Assembly: GCA_008828725.1 (NCBI GenBank)
Contig: MEHQ01003945.1
Span: forward strand, 1-64,000
Length of the DNA: 64,000 nucleotides
Source of the DNA: Saccharina japonica
Taxonomy: Eukaryota > Sar > Phaeophyceae > Laminariales > Laminariaceae
Reading direction: 5' to 3'
Shown here: positions 34,735-43,800 of the stretch, one piece after another
How positions within the stretch are numbered: the first letter of the stretch is position 1
How the letters are laid out: the number at the start of each line of letters is the position of its first letter
The notes under the pieces: model-generated
The model's database searches: none
What the model was told of the DNA's origin: nothing
The model's input: only the letters and a program-made list of their open reading frames with translations
Made by a program: the position numbers and the translations under genes

Positions 34735-37051
34735 TATATGTACTGCTATGCCGTGATGAGGTGGCCTGCTCTTGGGAGGAAGAGAGAGAGAGCGCTGTGG
34801 ATCTACCAGCTACTATACTACTGCAGCTGTGCTGTGTGGTGGCTGGTGGCTGGTGGTTCGTCGAGGAGGGAGAGAGAGAGCGGTGTTTTTTGGGTGGGAG
34901 AAGGAGCGAATCAACTACTACAGCTACACAGTAGTACAACTGCTGTGCCGTGATGAGTGGCTTTCGGTTCGGGAAGGGAGAGAGACCACTGCGAACCAAC
35001 CACTACTGCTGTGCCGTGTTTTGAGGTGGCAACTTTGGTTGGGAGTGAGAGGCTACGCGAATCAACCAAATCATGGATACTTGTCAAGCAGATGGTTCCG
35101 TCGGTGACAGGGCTGGCTGGGGGCATGAACGTCGATGAACTTGGTCGTAATCGTCGGCTGGTGCGTGGTGGGTTGTTGGGGCCGTTGTGGTCGAACAGTC
35201 CGGCTATTTTCGGGTAGGTGGGTGTACTAATCGGGTACCTCTTGGGGGCTGCTTAGCCAAAACCAGGTATACCCGATGGGTTTGTGGCCAGCGTCGGGTG
35301 GTGGCCGGCGCTGGCCAATGAGATGGCGCCCTGGGGTCGTCGCGGTCACTAGAATACAATGGTACCCTGTTTTGGCCACAAACCCATCGAGTATACCCGA
35401 TTTTGGCCACTGTTCTTTTCTAAACTTCAACTTTTGAGTGAGATATATAGAGCTCCGTATACTTGATACAATCAAGTGATGATCATGATCACGGAAAATA
35501 AATAGGTGCCATTAGATCACTTGCGTAGCATGCCTTGCTCCCTCATCGAAAACAAAGTGTTCAACACATAAGTAGTGTTCGTAGTTATCGCCGTATACCT
35601 CGTATTAAAAATGGGTTTCGGAATCGTCCATCCGGTTTCACTTTTAGCTTTTCTCAACTTCATTATTTGGGGTGAAATATATAGAGCCCATATACTACAA
35701 AAACGGTGGGAATGAGGAGCGTGACAAACGTCTTCAAGCGGTTACACTCCTACCTGCAGTAAGCTACTGCGTTGGCAGTTCTTCTCTTTTTGCTGTGTTC
35801 CTACAATTGTAATTGATTGGATCGTTTTGTATTTTAAGCGACTTGTGTCAGCACAAAACCTTTTTCGGCTCATCGGCAGATATAGGTTGGTGGGTGTGCG
35901 TTGTGGGTGAGATAGTTACTGGGTGGGTCGGTTGGTCCCGAGTGTGCGCAGCAACACCGACAGCTTGTTATTGGGAAGTACGTCTAAAAAGGTGGAGATA
36001 AAAGGAGATAAATTGGATGGACGGACAAAACACACACCTCGTCTCATAGATACCTGGTGCGCATATGTAGCGGGCGTCTATCAGTGTCGACCGTGTATGA
36101 ATCGGTTAAGTGTACCCCCAAAAAAGACGGAATCCAAAAGCGAACGAAGGACGACGACGACGACATACCTAAGTATTAAGGATTTGTAAAATAAAGGCAC
36201 GCTTTGGCAGTTTTTCAGAACCGTTTGTTGTCCGTTTGTGTCCGTTCGTGAGCAGGGGTACACGCCCACACGAACACTAATAGAAGAGCATCTATTGAGG
36301 CTCGTCGGGCTATCATCGCCCTCCTCGCCTCAATTAGCTCCTCATTGCAATCAAGTGATTATCAAGATCCCGGGAAACATTTGGTTCCATGATACCACTT
36401 CCGTAGAATGCCCCGTTCCCTCAACAAAAACGAAAGCGTTCAACTTCGCGCCGAACCAAAAAAAAAGCACCTGCATTTTTCCGCGGGCGAAGGACCCGAG
36501 TTCGCCACCGCGCTTGGCACTCGAGCAGTCGGACTTAGACATGGCGACCTTCGAGAAGTCCTCCGGAGTCTTGATGCCCACGCGGAGCGCTTGCAGGGTG
36601 GCACTCGCTTGAGCTTGGGTCCTGGACAGTTTGCGCACACGAACCAGAAGACCATCGACACACGACGGATAAAATGCAAAATGAAAATATCGTCAGAGAC
36701 AACGGCCACACAAACATGGATCAGCCAGGCGTGGTTATGGTGCTAAGCGAATAACCCGAACACAAATACGAAAGTACATACTACAATGTCTCGAAGGCGT
36801 TTCGTCGCAAATATCTCAAATAAGGTCCACGTACGCATATTATACCAGTATGCGCAGGTGCAGCATTGGTTATAACGTGGGTTCAAAGTGGGTACCATGA
36901 CTAACGCGACGCAAGCTGGAAAAAAAAGACAAGAGAAAAAAAGCACACACCTCTGCTTGATAGAGATCCCGGTAGGGTCCTGCCAAGAAGCCGGCCGCCG
37001 CGACCCTTTGTGCTTCACCAGAATGTGCCGAGCACTGATCTCCGAAGGGAC
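3632..37051 (-). CDS. PIN1: Pin1-type (parvulin) peptidyl-prolyl cis-trans isomerase, three exons with a 32.7-kb intron
   Basis: The product isomerises phospho-Ser/Thr-Pro bonds in target proteins. Exons are 37051-36951, 36621-36471 and 3730-3632 (stop TGA at 3634-3632), 116 codons plus stop, which matches single-domain plant-type Pin1; no WW domain is seen in them. Expected Pin1 residues are present: the first active-site His in SARHILVKH, the Lys of VKH, the phosphate-binding Arg pair in GSRRPASW, the catalytic Cys in [10 protein letters not shown], the Met and Phe of GKMQ and RAFED, and the final Ser and His in TDSGVHVI. Phases join exactly (101 nt in phase 0, 151 nt after a split AGG codon, 99 nt in phase 0). 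No convincing start codon is found. Either these exons continue the zinc-finger gene just upstream, or a tiny first exon exists, for example 37546-37517 (Met plus nine codons, donor GTAAGT, phase 0). Family assignment is firm; the 5' end is open. Confidence 0.87.
4590..6175. mobile_element. Two adjacent blocks rich in TACTCGGAGTA
   Basis: Dense degenerate copies of the palindrome TACTCGGAGTA make up 4590-5366 and 5583-6173, separated by about 215 bp of unrelated sequence. The left end is CACAGATGC; both blocks end in GGAGCATCTGTG. These are the same ends as the element at 25998-26752, which has an 8-bp target duplication, so this is probably a nested or rearranged pair of that family. No coding frame is supported. 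Confidence 0.7.
6420..9010. repeat. Tandem array with alternating spacing of about 239 and 178 bp
   Basis: The core CCAATCAGCGATCGGCCGG followed by TGGGGTTTCCACACCGTG recurs near 6538, 6775, 7195, 7433, 7611, 7850, 8028, 8269, 8447, 8687 and 8863. Intervals alternate between about 238-241 and 176-178, a composite unit of about 417 bp. A second recurring block is TCGTCCCCGGGTGG. Long open frames through it are by-products of the repeat. Confidence 0.92.
6942..7177. mobile_element. 236-bp inverted-repeat element inside the tandem array
   Basis: Ends GTCGTTCTTATCGAGCAAC and its reverse complement, continuing into complementary CCAAAATTTCC / GGAAATTTTGG. It interrupts a CTGGCTTTA-TTTCGAGCC segment that is intact in the other array units. 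No coding capacity. Confidence 0.85.
9150..10142. other. AT-rich stretch, no gene seen
   Basis: Unique-looking sequence with a palindromic TACCTGGTACACTGGTAC patch near 9806-9823 and two TATTAATA motifs near 9460 and 9556. No supported exon. Confidence 0.4.
10143..10590. repeat. GAACTTCTGTGAGTTCTGTA minisatellite block, copy 1
   Basis: Repeats of CCCGGAACTTCTGTGAGTT alternate with CCATACCCGTACC and TACCCGGGGTA. Related blocks are at 12663-13105, 16558-17035 (inverted), 23940-24150 (arms of the palindrome) and 25708-25990. Shared ends resemble CAAGGTTATGTTCTRTAGGG, so the family may be mobile. Confidence 0.8.
10711..11795. mobile_element. 1.09-kb TIR element with 7-bp target duplication
   Basis: Terminal inverted repeats CAAGGGCGGGTGAAAAAAA and complement, continuing imperfectly to about 40 bp. 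It is flanked by TAAGACT at 10704-10710 and 11796-11802. The same host sequence without the insert is present in the palindrome arms (near 24240 and, inverted, 23835). The CAAGG end fits the hAT terminal pattern. No transposase recognised. Confidence 0.88.
12497..12659. mobile_element. 163-bp TA-flanked MITE
   Basis: Ends CAGGACACCTCATAAGAAAC and GTTTTTTATTAGGTGTCCTG, with TA on both sides. The interior matches 17080-17220, an inverted partial copy near 12310-12440, and more distantly the MITE at 59507-59671. Confidence 0.8.
12663..13105. repeat. GAACTTCTGTGAGTTCTGTA block, copy 2
   Basis: Same units as at 10143-10590. Near its start is the palindrome ACCCGGGATTTTTCCCGGGT; it ends ACCCTACAGAACATTACCTTG. 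The long plus frame across it (12596-13306) is repeat-encoded. Confidence 0.8.
13565..13830. repeat. GGGCC microsatellite and degenerate halo
   Basis: An almost pure GGGCC run at about 13578-13640 continues as degenerate GGGCCGGGCC units with CATGGGCCG motifs. A second degenerate patch is at 14580-14930. Confidence 0.9.
14985..15338 (+). mobile_element. tRNA-derived SINE
   Basis: The head has a tRNA-like B box (GTGGGTTCGAGCCC) near 15045 and TCCCCGGTGG at the 5' end. The body GACCGTAGTGGAGGGGAGGG to GACCCCGGATCCGAGTTA matches the copy at 28951-29282, and an A-rich AAAAATAAAAATGAATAAA tail follows. It does not fold as a complete functional tRNA gene by eye. Confidence 0.75.
15537..16099. mobile_element. 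563-bp TA-flanked TIR element, ends CCGTAATCATGCG
   Basis: Inverted ends CCGTAATCATGCGAAGG and complement, flanked by TA at both sides. The interior holds repeated CGCACCCATCGGAGAGAT blocks. It interrupts a dispersed repeat whose other copies are near 16385-16555 and 35400-35705. No transposase, so non-autonomous. Confidence 0.9.
16558..17035. repeat. GAACTTCTGTGAGTTCTGTA block, copy 3 (inverted)
   Basis: Opposite orientation to copies 1 and 2. Begins ACAAGGTTATGTTCTATAGG and ends with ACCCGGGAAAAACCCGGGT, a short palindrome. Confidence 0.8.
17585..18105. repeat. Dispersed repeat with intact hAT empty site
   Basis: Starts GAGCTGGGCCAGCC. It matches 26880-27281 plus 29652-29755, where hAT copy 1 splits it. 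The uninterrupted GGGCAACGAGACTTG at 17990 is the empty site. The 241-codon plus frame here is A-run-rich and shares no domain, so I do not call a gene. Confidence 0.8.
18110..20138. mobile_element. Possible 2-kb element with AAAAAGGGGGACAT inverted ends
   Basis: Left 18110-18157 and right 20092-20138 are inverted copies around ATCGTTACAAAAAGGGGGAC. Internal GAAAGGGGGATACC units recur at 19825-19950. Also inside are a SINE body fragment (19075-19230, minus) and a tRNA-like B box GAGTTCGAGCCCC near 19628. Target duplication not established. Confidence 0.55.
20797..20840. repeat. CTG triplet run
   Basis: About 14 consecutive CTG units. A minus frame gives polyglutamine (within 21006-20602), but no splice sites or domain support a gene. 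Confidence 0.9.
21779..22040. repeat. TAG/GTA triplet microsatellite
   Basis: About 260 bp of interrupted TAG repeats, ending just before TAGCTATGTGGCGCC. Confidence 0.92.
22774..22968 (+). repeat. Direct repeat flanking the palindrome, left copy
   Basis: Begins near GTCGATATCCGACTGTC and ends GACGAAAAGGTTG. A same-orientation copy is at 25514-25707. The two lie outside both ends of the 2-kb palindrome. Confidence 0.85.
23016..25070. repeat. 2,055-bp near-perfect palindrome
   Basis: The arms 23016-24041 and 24042-25070 are reverse complements with essentially no spacer; the centre is GGTATGATCATACC at about 24041. The arms differ at scattered sites, for example TTTTTTGGCATACG against CGTATGAAAAAA. 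Each arm also contains a smaller inverted repeat (CCACGCCGTTTTTTGGAG...), mariner-like ends CAGGCTGGTTCAGGCATA and GAACTTCTGTAAGTT units. An undetermined base lies at 23015, exactly at the left edge. Confidence 0.9.
25514..25707 (+). repeat. Direct repeat flanking the palindrome, right copy
   Basis: Close copy of 22774-22968 in the same orientation, sharing AACAACAATAATGAATGAAA and the AAGCTAGAGACTCAATTTGA end. Confidence 0.85.
25998..26752. mobile_element. 755-bp TACTCGGAGTA element with 8-bp target duplication
   Basis: Ends CACAGATGCTCCGAG and CTCGGAGCATCTGTG, flanked by CAACCTTG at 25990-25997 and 26753-26760. It inserted into the CAAGGTTATGTTCTATAGGG end of a minisatellite family. Filled with TACTCGGAGTA palindromes, some organised as internal inverted ends near 26355 and 26428. 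No coding frame. Confidence 0.85.
27282..29651. mobile_element. hAT-like element, copy 1 (2,370 bp)
   Basis: Ends TAGGGCTGTGAGTTGGCTG and complement; subterminal inverted CTAGTTATTAGCTGGCT. Perfect 8-bp target duplication GCAACGAG at 27274-27281 and 29652-29659, with an empty site at 17991-17998. The 5' part holds an open frame shared by all three copies (27331-27756 minus, or an overlapping plus frame); neither gives a recognisable hAT transposase, so it looks non-autonomous. The right end is a GC-rich CCTCCGGCGGG block. A SINE is inserted at 28951-29282. Confidence 0.92.
28951..29282 (-). mobile_element. tRNA-derived SINE nested in hAT copy 1
   Basis: On the minus strand the head carries an A box TGGTCTAACTGGT and B box GAGGGTTCGATTC; the body matches the SINE at 14985-15338; the plus-strand T-run at 28951-28969 is its A tail. 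hAT copies 2 and 3 lack it and read straight through at 47765-47785 and 62228-62245, so the insertion came after the hAT copies diverged. Confidence 0.85.
29757..30743. mobile_element. Possible TIR element with GCCAAAACCAGG ends
   Basis: GGGCTTTAGCCAAAACCAGG at the left and CCTGATTTTGGCAGTTGCCC at the right are imperfect inverted ends. Related motifs are at 35250-35420. Target duplication not resolved, so tentative. Confidence 0.4.
30744..32230. other. No supported gene; tandem duplication of about 71 bp
   Basis: A 234-codon plus frame (31091-31795) and an overlapping 125-codon frame lack a recognisable domain. 31643-31778 is a twofold tandem repeat of GGTCGAAGAGWAGGTTGGG...GGCGTTGTTTAG. Confidence 0.4.
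32245..33550. repeat. Degenerate GGGATCGAAATTGACTTGG minisatellite
   Basis: About 1.3 kb of units of roughly 45-60 bp sharing a GGGATCGAAATTGACTTGG core followed by TTTTTGTGTG. Spacing is irregular, divergence is high, and there is no coding signal. Confidence 0.88.
34500..35060. repeat. Degenerate GAGAGAGCG / CTACTGCTGTGC repeats with a CTA microsatellite
   Basis: About four loosely repeated units contain GGGAGAGAGAGAGCG, GAGGTGGC and CTACTGCTGTGCTG. A pure CTA run is at 34697-34732. Frames through it are low-complexity. Confidence 0.75.
35440..36452. repeat. Copies of a dispersed repeat next to the giant-intron donor
   Basis: 35465-35590 and 36345-36452 share AATCAAGTGAT, CTCCCTCAACAAAAAC and GTGTTCAAC motifs, also found near 26795-26860. 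The second copy ends about 18 bp inside the intron from the exon at 36471. 35600-35705 matches repeats at 15400-15530 and 16430-16550. Confidence 0.6.
36471..36621 (-). CDS. PIN1: Pin1-like exon B: central PPIase with catalytic Cys
   Basis: Acceptor CTGTCCAG; the first base completes an Arg codon. It encodes [20 protein letters not shown], then [18 protein letters not shown] and GSFARGKMQ. It ends in phase 0 at donor CAG|GTGCTTTT, a weak donor for such a long intron. Without splicing, the frame runs into the intron and stops at 36351, which would remove the last 32 residues, including the final active-site Ser and His. Confidence 0.85.
36951..37051 (-). CDS. PIN1: Pin1-like exon A: start of the PPIase domain
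   Basis: Begins at a CGACAG acceptor in phase 0 with [16 protein letters not shown] and ends at donor CAGAG|GTGTGTGC in phase 2. It carries the first catalytic His, the Lys and the Arg-Arg pair that binds substrate phosphate. The 681-bp interval up to 37733 would be an intron in the fusion model. Confidence 0.85.
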
Positions 37052-37732
37052 CTGTCGTCAGAAATGTTGAAAAGGATAGTGTGCACAATTTATTTTTTGC
37101 AGTTCGGGGTTCAGCAATCTCCTCAAGGAAAAGTCCGGAGGCGTAGCTAACGGGGTCGGCAAATCTAAAAGGAAACGGGAACATGGAGACCTCAAGTTCC
37201 TGCTGGACAGGGGGGCCATATTGAATAACACACAACAAATATAAGCAGAACAAGTGGCGGCGGACCTGGACGAGCGTTTGCAGTCAGATGTTCCGGAAAA
37301 TTGTGCACTCAATAGCGGTCACGTCAGCAACCAGTGTGAGCTATATATACTTTCCCGTCAACAGCATATATACTCCTGTTCGCGATTGAGAGCAATACTT
37401 CCCAATGCTCACCCTCAGCCTTCAAACATCGCCGTTACGACATTGTAATACTTACACGTGAGCTGGATACAGATTGGAAAGAAAGCCTGGCAGCTTCGCT
37501 TTGACATGAAACTTACTTTTCGTATAACACCAACCACGATATGCATTCCACACTGTACATTCCGCACCTATTTCTAGAACAGTGGCTGCGAATTCTTATG
37601 TACGATCCACGAAGGTTTTTGAAGAGATGGCAGCTAACACGGTGGGAATGAACGGTATGACAAAAACCCGAGAAAATATGGTGACGTGAAAAAAATACAG
37701 CGGCTTGCCGACTCGAGCTGAGAAATTCCCAC

Positions 37733-37810
37733 CTTCATTTGAAGCTTTTGCTGGTGCGACGGTACAGAGGCTCGTGCGGTAGCCCCTTGGCGCCCGTTCA
37801 TCATTTGCTG
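37733..37810 (-). CDS. Candidate linker exon between CCCH and PPIase parts
   Basis: Twenty-six codons, phase 0 at both ends, acceptor GGTATTTCAG and donor AAG|GTGGGA, reading QQMMNGRQGATARASVPSHQ then QKLQMK. The Gln/Met content resembles the N-terminal part of the CCCH protein. It could be the last CCCH exon, reading on to a stop at 37634, or a linker spliced in phase to the Pin1-type exon at 37051. Confidence 0.55.
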
Positions 37811-40800
37811 CTGAAATACCAGACGTCGCCAACATACATTAGCCCGCACCGAGCGTCAAAACACGGCAGGGGCGCGGTAAAAAGCAGCATGTCAGTCGCC
37901 AGGGCAGCAGTGGTTGTGGGTAATACTATATTTATATTCACAAATGTGGGTCCACGTCCAAAAAACAAACAACAAATGTGTCCATAATGCAGGCGGATGT
38001 CGAAAGCGATGTACAACCCATTAACCGATTACCGTATAACACGGAAGAAAGCACATCCCCCTTAGATAACACACCCCCTCGCATACACCGGGTGCTATAT
38101 TTTCTACTTCGTTTTTTTACCGTCACTTTATCACCGGGGGTACGTTAGATAACACACGCCTTACGTCTGTACGCCTGAAAACAGTGTCAAACTCCATAAT
38201 TATCACACCACCTGGTGGACGGATATAATTCACAATTTACAATCATCCCGCACCGGTATGGACACCAGCATGGGGGCACCTGTTGCGCCCCCTCACAGTG
38301 GGCCGAACGAGTCTGCGGCTTCGACCCCACCTGTAGCTGCTGCTGTCGCGCCTCGGGCGACGATCATGTCGTTTTTCTCTGGGACCAGCGTGCTTACCGG
38401 TACTGGCACTAACGTTATCACGTCTCCGCCGTGTGCTATTAATAAGCCGGGGTTTCATCAATCAGTACCTGCAACACTTGCGGTGCGACCCTCGGGGTTT
38501 CATCAATCAGTACCTGTATGGTACCGGTACCGGTAACCGTTTTGCGGTATCGTAGCAAGGCGGGGGATTTTGCTGTTATCCCCGGGTTTCAAGTGTTTGC
38601 CTTACCATCACCGGCAATACGTGAGAAAAGAAAAACAAACTGGTTTTAGACCAAGCTTGTCATGCGTTAGCACACCCCTTGCTGACATACCCCCTGCATT
38701 CTGGCCGGGATCTGTTCACACTCACTCCATACCAATCATTGATATACCGTTATCACACCCTCTCATTACCACACCCCCTGAATCTGGTCGGGGTCTGTTA
38801 ACTCTTATTATCAACCAATAATGCCGTTAGCACACCCCGTCGTTGTCACACCCTCTCGTTACCACACCCCCTAGCTGCAGGGCTCTCGTGCATGGTGTTT
38901 TATCACCGGGGATGCGTTAGATAGCACACCCCTCCACAACAGCACACCGGGTGATAATATTTTTAAATGCCAAAATGTTATCACCGGGGTGTGCTTTCTT
39001 CCGTGTTATACGGTAAATCTGCTCGACAAAATATTTACAGTAATATGAAACCCTTTTGCCTTGTACTGAAACTAGACCCCGCGTCCGTATAGTCGTCTTC
39101 CCTTAGGAAATATGATGCATCAGGGCACCGTAGTAACTCCCTTGAAAAGGGAATAAAAAGAACGATACAATCCTGGGTTCGTTCGGTGACATCAGAGGGG
39201 AAGGAAGAACCAGCAGAGACACGAAAATAACGGTGACAGAGTCGACCCGTGATTGATTGGGGTCCGAACTATTAATAGAATGTAGGGAAAAGTACGACCC
39301 AGGCCCAGCATTGTCCAACTCGCATTGCTTGCGCGCCCAAACTACTTACAGACGAAACTACAGGACAAAGTTTGCGTGCGGTGTACGCACAGCGGCCCAA
39401 CGGCAATCGAACCCCAAAATGTAAATGAAGGTTTATATATTTGAAAAGGGCCATAAAATATTAGGCCAGTACGGCTGGGGCAAAACAAGTTACGCTATGC
39501 GCTGCGACTACGCCCAAAAAGGCTCCAAAATGTGTGCACAGGCATATGTGGTGCGACGTGCAAAACAAAAGCGATAAAAACCGGCTGTGCTGATATACGG
39601 AAAAACAAAGATGCCTCTAAAAAAAAAACATACACATTTTGTTTATATACGCCGCTGTCGATCGTGTTCTGTGTAACCACGCGGCTATATCATGAGTCGT
39701 CAAGGGGAGTAAGTAGTAGATAAGGTACACTCGTACACCCAAATACCAAATACACACCAGGTGGGTCAATGCCGTTTTGTCAGAGACCTCACCACATAAA
39801 CGACACACCGAGGGTAACCCGCACCAGGATTGTCACCGGCTGCACCACTCACATACGTATATACGAGTAGTATCATTATAATCAAAGCCCGGATCGTATC
39901 ATTATCACCATCGACTGCTCCCAGGAGGAGCAGCATCCACGCGAGGCATCCATCATCTCCGATCATAATGCCTCGCCACACCGTATAAAACCCCAATCTC
40001 CGTAGACCCGTATGGAACCCCCACATAACGGGAAACCAGTATCGAGCAACCGCATACCACAAACAGCCCCCCTATTCGGTGCGCGATAAGATAGGTCCCG
40101 AATAAGTTATCACCAATTGCCAGGTAAAACGGCAAGTCCCAAATTCCATAATAAATCATTGCCAAGGTAAACCGGCAACCACAAATTCCATCCTTCATCG
40201 CCAAGGTAAAACGGCAATCTCAAATTCCATCCTCAAGAAAGGCCAACGTAAAACGGCAATCCCGATACCAACTATTTCAATCTCGATTCCAGTATATATC
40301 GCTTGAACTATAGCGAGACAGTAACTACGGGAAGGGGAAAATAAAAAACGTGAGTGTGCTGGTAAAACCTTCAAACAAAATCAATAACACAGTCTTCACA
40401 TAGATACCGTACCGCCCGATAACATCGGCCCCCCGTTTGTGTACTCTATAAGAGCACAACAGGACATCTCTGATATAGAACATCTCAAATCGAATCATAG
40501 CAGCCCCCCTGCTTGGCACTCCTCTCGGAAGTATACAAGAAGACAACAATCCACATCTGAATCCAAAAGTACTATGGAGACGATCAGTAAGTGGTTCCCC
40601 TGTACGTTGTGCGCAGTTAACCAATAGCCAAATCGTACGGCACGATTCATCAAGACCATCGGCATACTCTACTGACGTATTAACCTTGCTCGGCGTATGG
40701 GTACCTCCCAACACTTTCTCCCATTTCCTTAAGAACTCCTGAATTCGAACGTATATTCTTCAAGTACTTTCCAAAAACATTGCATGCACATCGAAAACTC

Positions 40801-43800
40801 CTATTATTATCCCCCAAAACCAAATGCCCCAAAACCGCCGGAAAAACAAACAAACGAACCAGTGGATGAAATCACAACAAGTTCACCACAGAGTCACCGT
40901 CAAAGCGAAACGTCTCAGCATGCAACGGTTTGTTGAGAAAGTCGGCATGCTGCTCTGCCGACCGTACGTGTTAATCTCAAACTACCCGTTAGACACATGT
41001 TCCAGACATCTACGTCTTATAATCAAATCATACACAGATACCAGCGCGCATAACTGCTCCGCCAGAGACAGACGTCCGTTCAGTAGCCTTGCGTGCATAG
41101 TCCGCACCCACGTACGATAAAACCCCAACTGGACTCGAGTATCTGCGATGGAAAGTCTTCGTCGTGTTACCAAAACAGCTACTATCTTCCCCCTGCTCGG
41201 TAGACGACAAAACATTCATCGCAAGGTTGATAGTAAAATGCTGCGATATCAGTGTGACTCTAAAATCCCTCAACCATAAAAACAAAAACCAAACCCAAGT
41301 CCGAACCCACAAACCAGAACCATCAGCGGTCTATTTTGAGTAAGCACCGTAGACTACGAACAAACAGAACGTCGTTGTCGTTGTATGCGCGCACTCACGT
41401 ACAAGACTGCTCGATCCAGCGTCATAATTTAACTATCCTCCTATTAAAACAAGCATTTAGTCCCTCGATACACCAGGTAAAGCATCCTCTTTCAATCACA
41501 CCCCAGGTCATGATAAATTGATTGCCATAACCGATACGTGGCAATCTACAGCTGTTGGTGCTGTTATTTTTAAGTATTCTGACATCGTACTTCAGAGGTC
41601 GTAGTACGCAATTCAGAATGCCAAATATCAGATACCAGTATATCAGGTACATATCACTATACTCGTATCCAATGCAAGCATATTAATATCCAGCATATCA
41701 TATAATCTATAATCAACCAAACGAATCGCAAATATTTCGTCTCGTCAATTACTACTGAAACAAACGATCCGAAAATGTTCATCTACATTAGTCAATTGCT
41801 ACTGTACGACCCCAACCCCACGCACTTAACCCCCGTCTCCTGCTCCCCACCCCACGGACTCGACGCTTGTCTTCCGCCGCGGTTCAACGTCACCGCGGCA
41901 TGGACTACATCTTGCAAATCCGCAGAGTAAGGGTGCCGTTTGACTCGTTGAGCAAAGGGTGCATCGGGTGGTTAGTTTCAGCGCCAGAAACCAAATCAAA
42001 TCATTAGATAACGAATCACATCATTATGCACTATGTTTGCGAAGTAGAATCATGCCATCAAACCCCCCCTCGTGATTCTTCCCAGCACAACAGTAGTGAC
42101 AAAAATAACGTCAGTACCGATTTCTATTTGACATTTTTTCTCCAGAACCACACAAAATAAGTTTTACTATTACAACGCATCAGCACTGATTTACACACAT
42201 CAATACAATGTACTGCTGTAGAATCAAGCTTGAATCAGCAGTAATTTTATAACACATTGATCATGCATAAAACCAAGCCAAAATTAGCAGTATTGTTTTA
42301 ATATCATGCGCTGGGAAATCAAGCCAAAACCAGCAGTAATTTCCCTGCACAATAATATCATGCGCAATAATATTGTTATAACACATTGATCATGCATAAA
42401 ACGAAGACAAAATTAGCAGTATTGTTTTAATATCATGCGCTGGGAAATCAAGCCAAAACCAGCAGTAATTTCCCTGCGCAATAATATCATGCGCTGTAAA
42501 ATCAACCCAAAATCAGCACTAATTTCTCAACACGTGAATATCATGCACTACTGCTTTCGTTTACGTCGTATTATTAGTAGAATTAGTCCATCACAAACTG
42601 GTTCCATACAGCAGTCCATTTCTGTAGAATCATGGCCTCGCAACCCCCCCCCCGGGATTCCAACAGCAAGACAAACAAAATATAGCTGTGGTCCATCATA
42701 CTCGTAGGATACAATCACACACCTACAGCCCTCGCTCACATACCAGCCGATTGTTGACTTGCCTGGGTCAAACGGGAACTCCCGCTTTCCTACCCAGTTC
42801 CAATTCAACCACACACATAGCTGCAATCCATCATACCAGGGTACAAGCTCATCACAGCTACAGCAGTCCTTGCTCAAATGTGCCGGCCAAGACACAGAGG
42901 AGCACGAAAACAAAACAACAGACCAAGAAAATCCAATCCAATGAATCCACCAACAAGAAACTTGCAAAAATATAATATGCCTCCTTCCCTGGATCAAATG
43001 GGAAATATCGCGCCCCGCCGCTGCTGCTGCTGCTGCTGGCTTCCTCTCCCACGAGCTCCACCCCTCATCCATCATCGTCCCCCCCCTCAACCGCGCCAGG
43101 CCCATCCCGTTTCCCTAGTTTCCCTGGGTCGAAGGGGTACGAACCACTCTGGTCCAAACCAATCTGCGGCACTCCGCCGCCCACATCGTCCCCATCACAT
43201 TGCTGCTGCATCGACACGGCCTCATGCCCACGCAGCTGCTGCGGCTTCACCAACGACGAAGGCGGCGGGGGCGTTACGCCAGCACCACCGAGATCCTCCA
43301 CCTCCTGCTGCTGCGGTACGGACGACGCAACAGGCAGGGGCGTGGGCGAAGACTCTGGCGGAACACCAGTCGATGGCGTCGACGGCTGGTACCACACCTC
43401 GAAGCCCCGCGGCGCTTGCGGTTGCTGGGCTGGGTCACCGACAGCCCCTCCCCTTAGCCGGCGACGGGGACCCGGCTATCGCGATATCCTCCACCTCAGG
43501 CTCAGCAAAACCAATCTCCACGACCTCAGCCTCGTGCTGCTGCTGTACAGACGCAGCCAGCGGCGCACGAGCATCACCAAGCTCCTCCACCTCGGGCTCA
43601 GCAACACCAAGTTCCACCACCTCAGCCTCAGCATAAACGAGCTCTTTCTCCTCGGCAACACCAAGCCCGTCGAAGCTCCGGTACGGAACACCAACTCCTC
43701 CAGCTCGTCGCTTGGCAGACTGCAACCTTTCGCACTAGGCTTTCTTCTGCAGGGCGGTACGCGGTCGAGGTCCATGATACATATTCCACAGCTCCTCGCG

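Larger units (their letters stand above)
3731..36470 (-). other. 32,740-bp intron of the Pin1-like gene
   Basis: Bounded by donor CAG|GTGCTT and acceptor ACCAG|CGT, with phase 0 on both sides and the two halves of one PPIase domain at its ends. It contains hAT copy 1, SINEs, the 2-kb palindrome, TA-target TIR elements, several minisatellites and the alternating tandem array. No convincing exon was seen inside it. Confidence 0.75.

Noticed and set aside
37058..37312. Minus frame reading DLPTPLATPPDFSLRRLLNPEL as a first PIN1 or last CCCH exon
   Set aside because: Its phase does not join the Pin1-type exon at 37051 and no good splice sites fit; it remains unexplained intron or spacer sequence.
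42878..43636. 252-codon plus-strand frame
   Set aside because: Antisense to the LTR element interior and full of His/Pro/Ser runs from triplet repeats; the element is oriented to the minus strand by its purine tract and gag.
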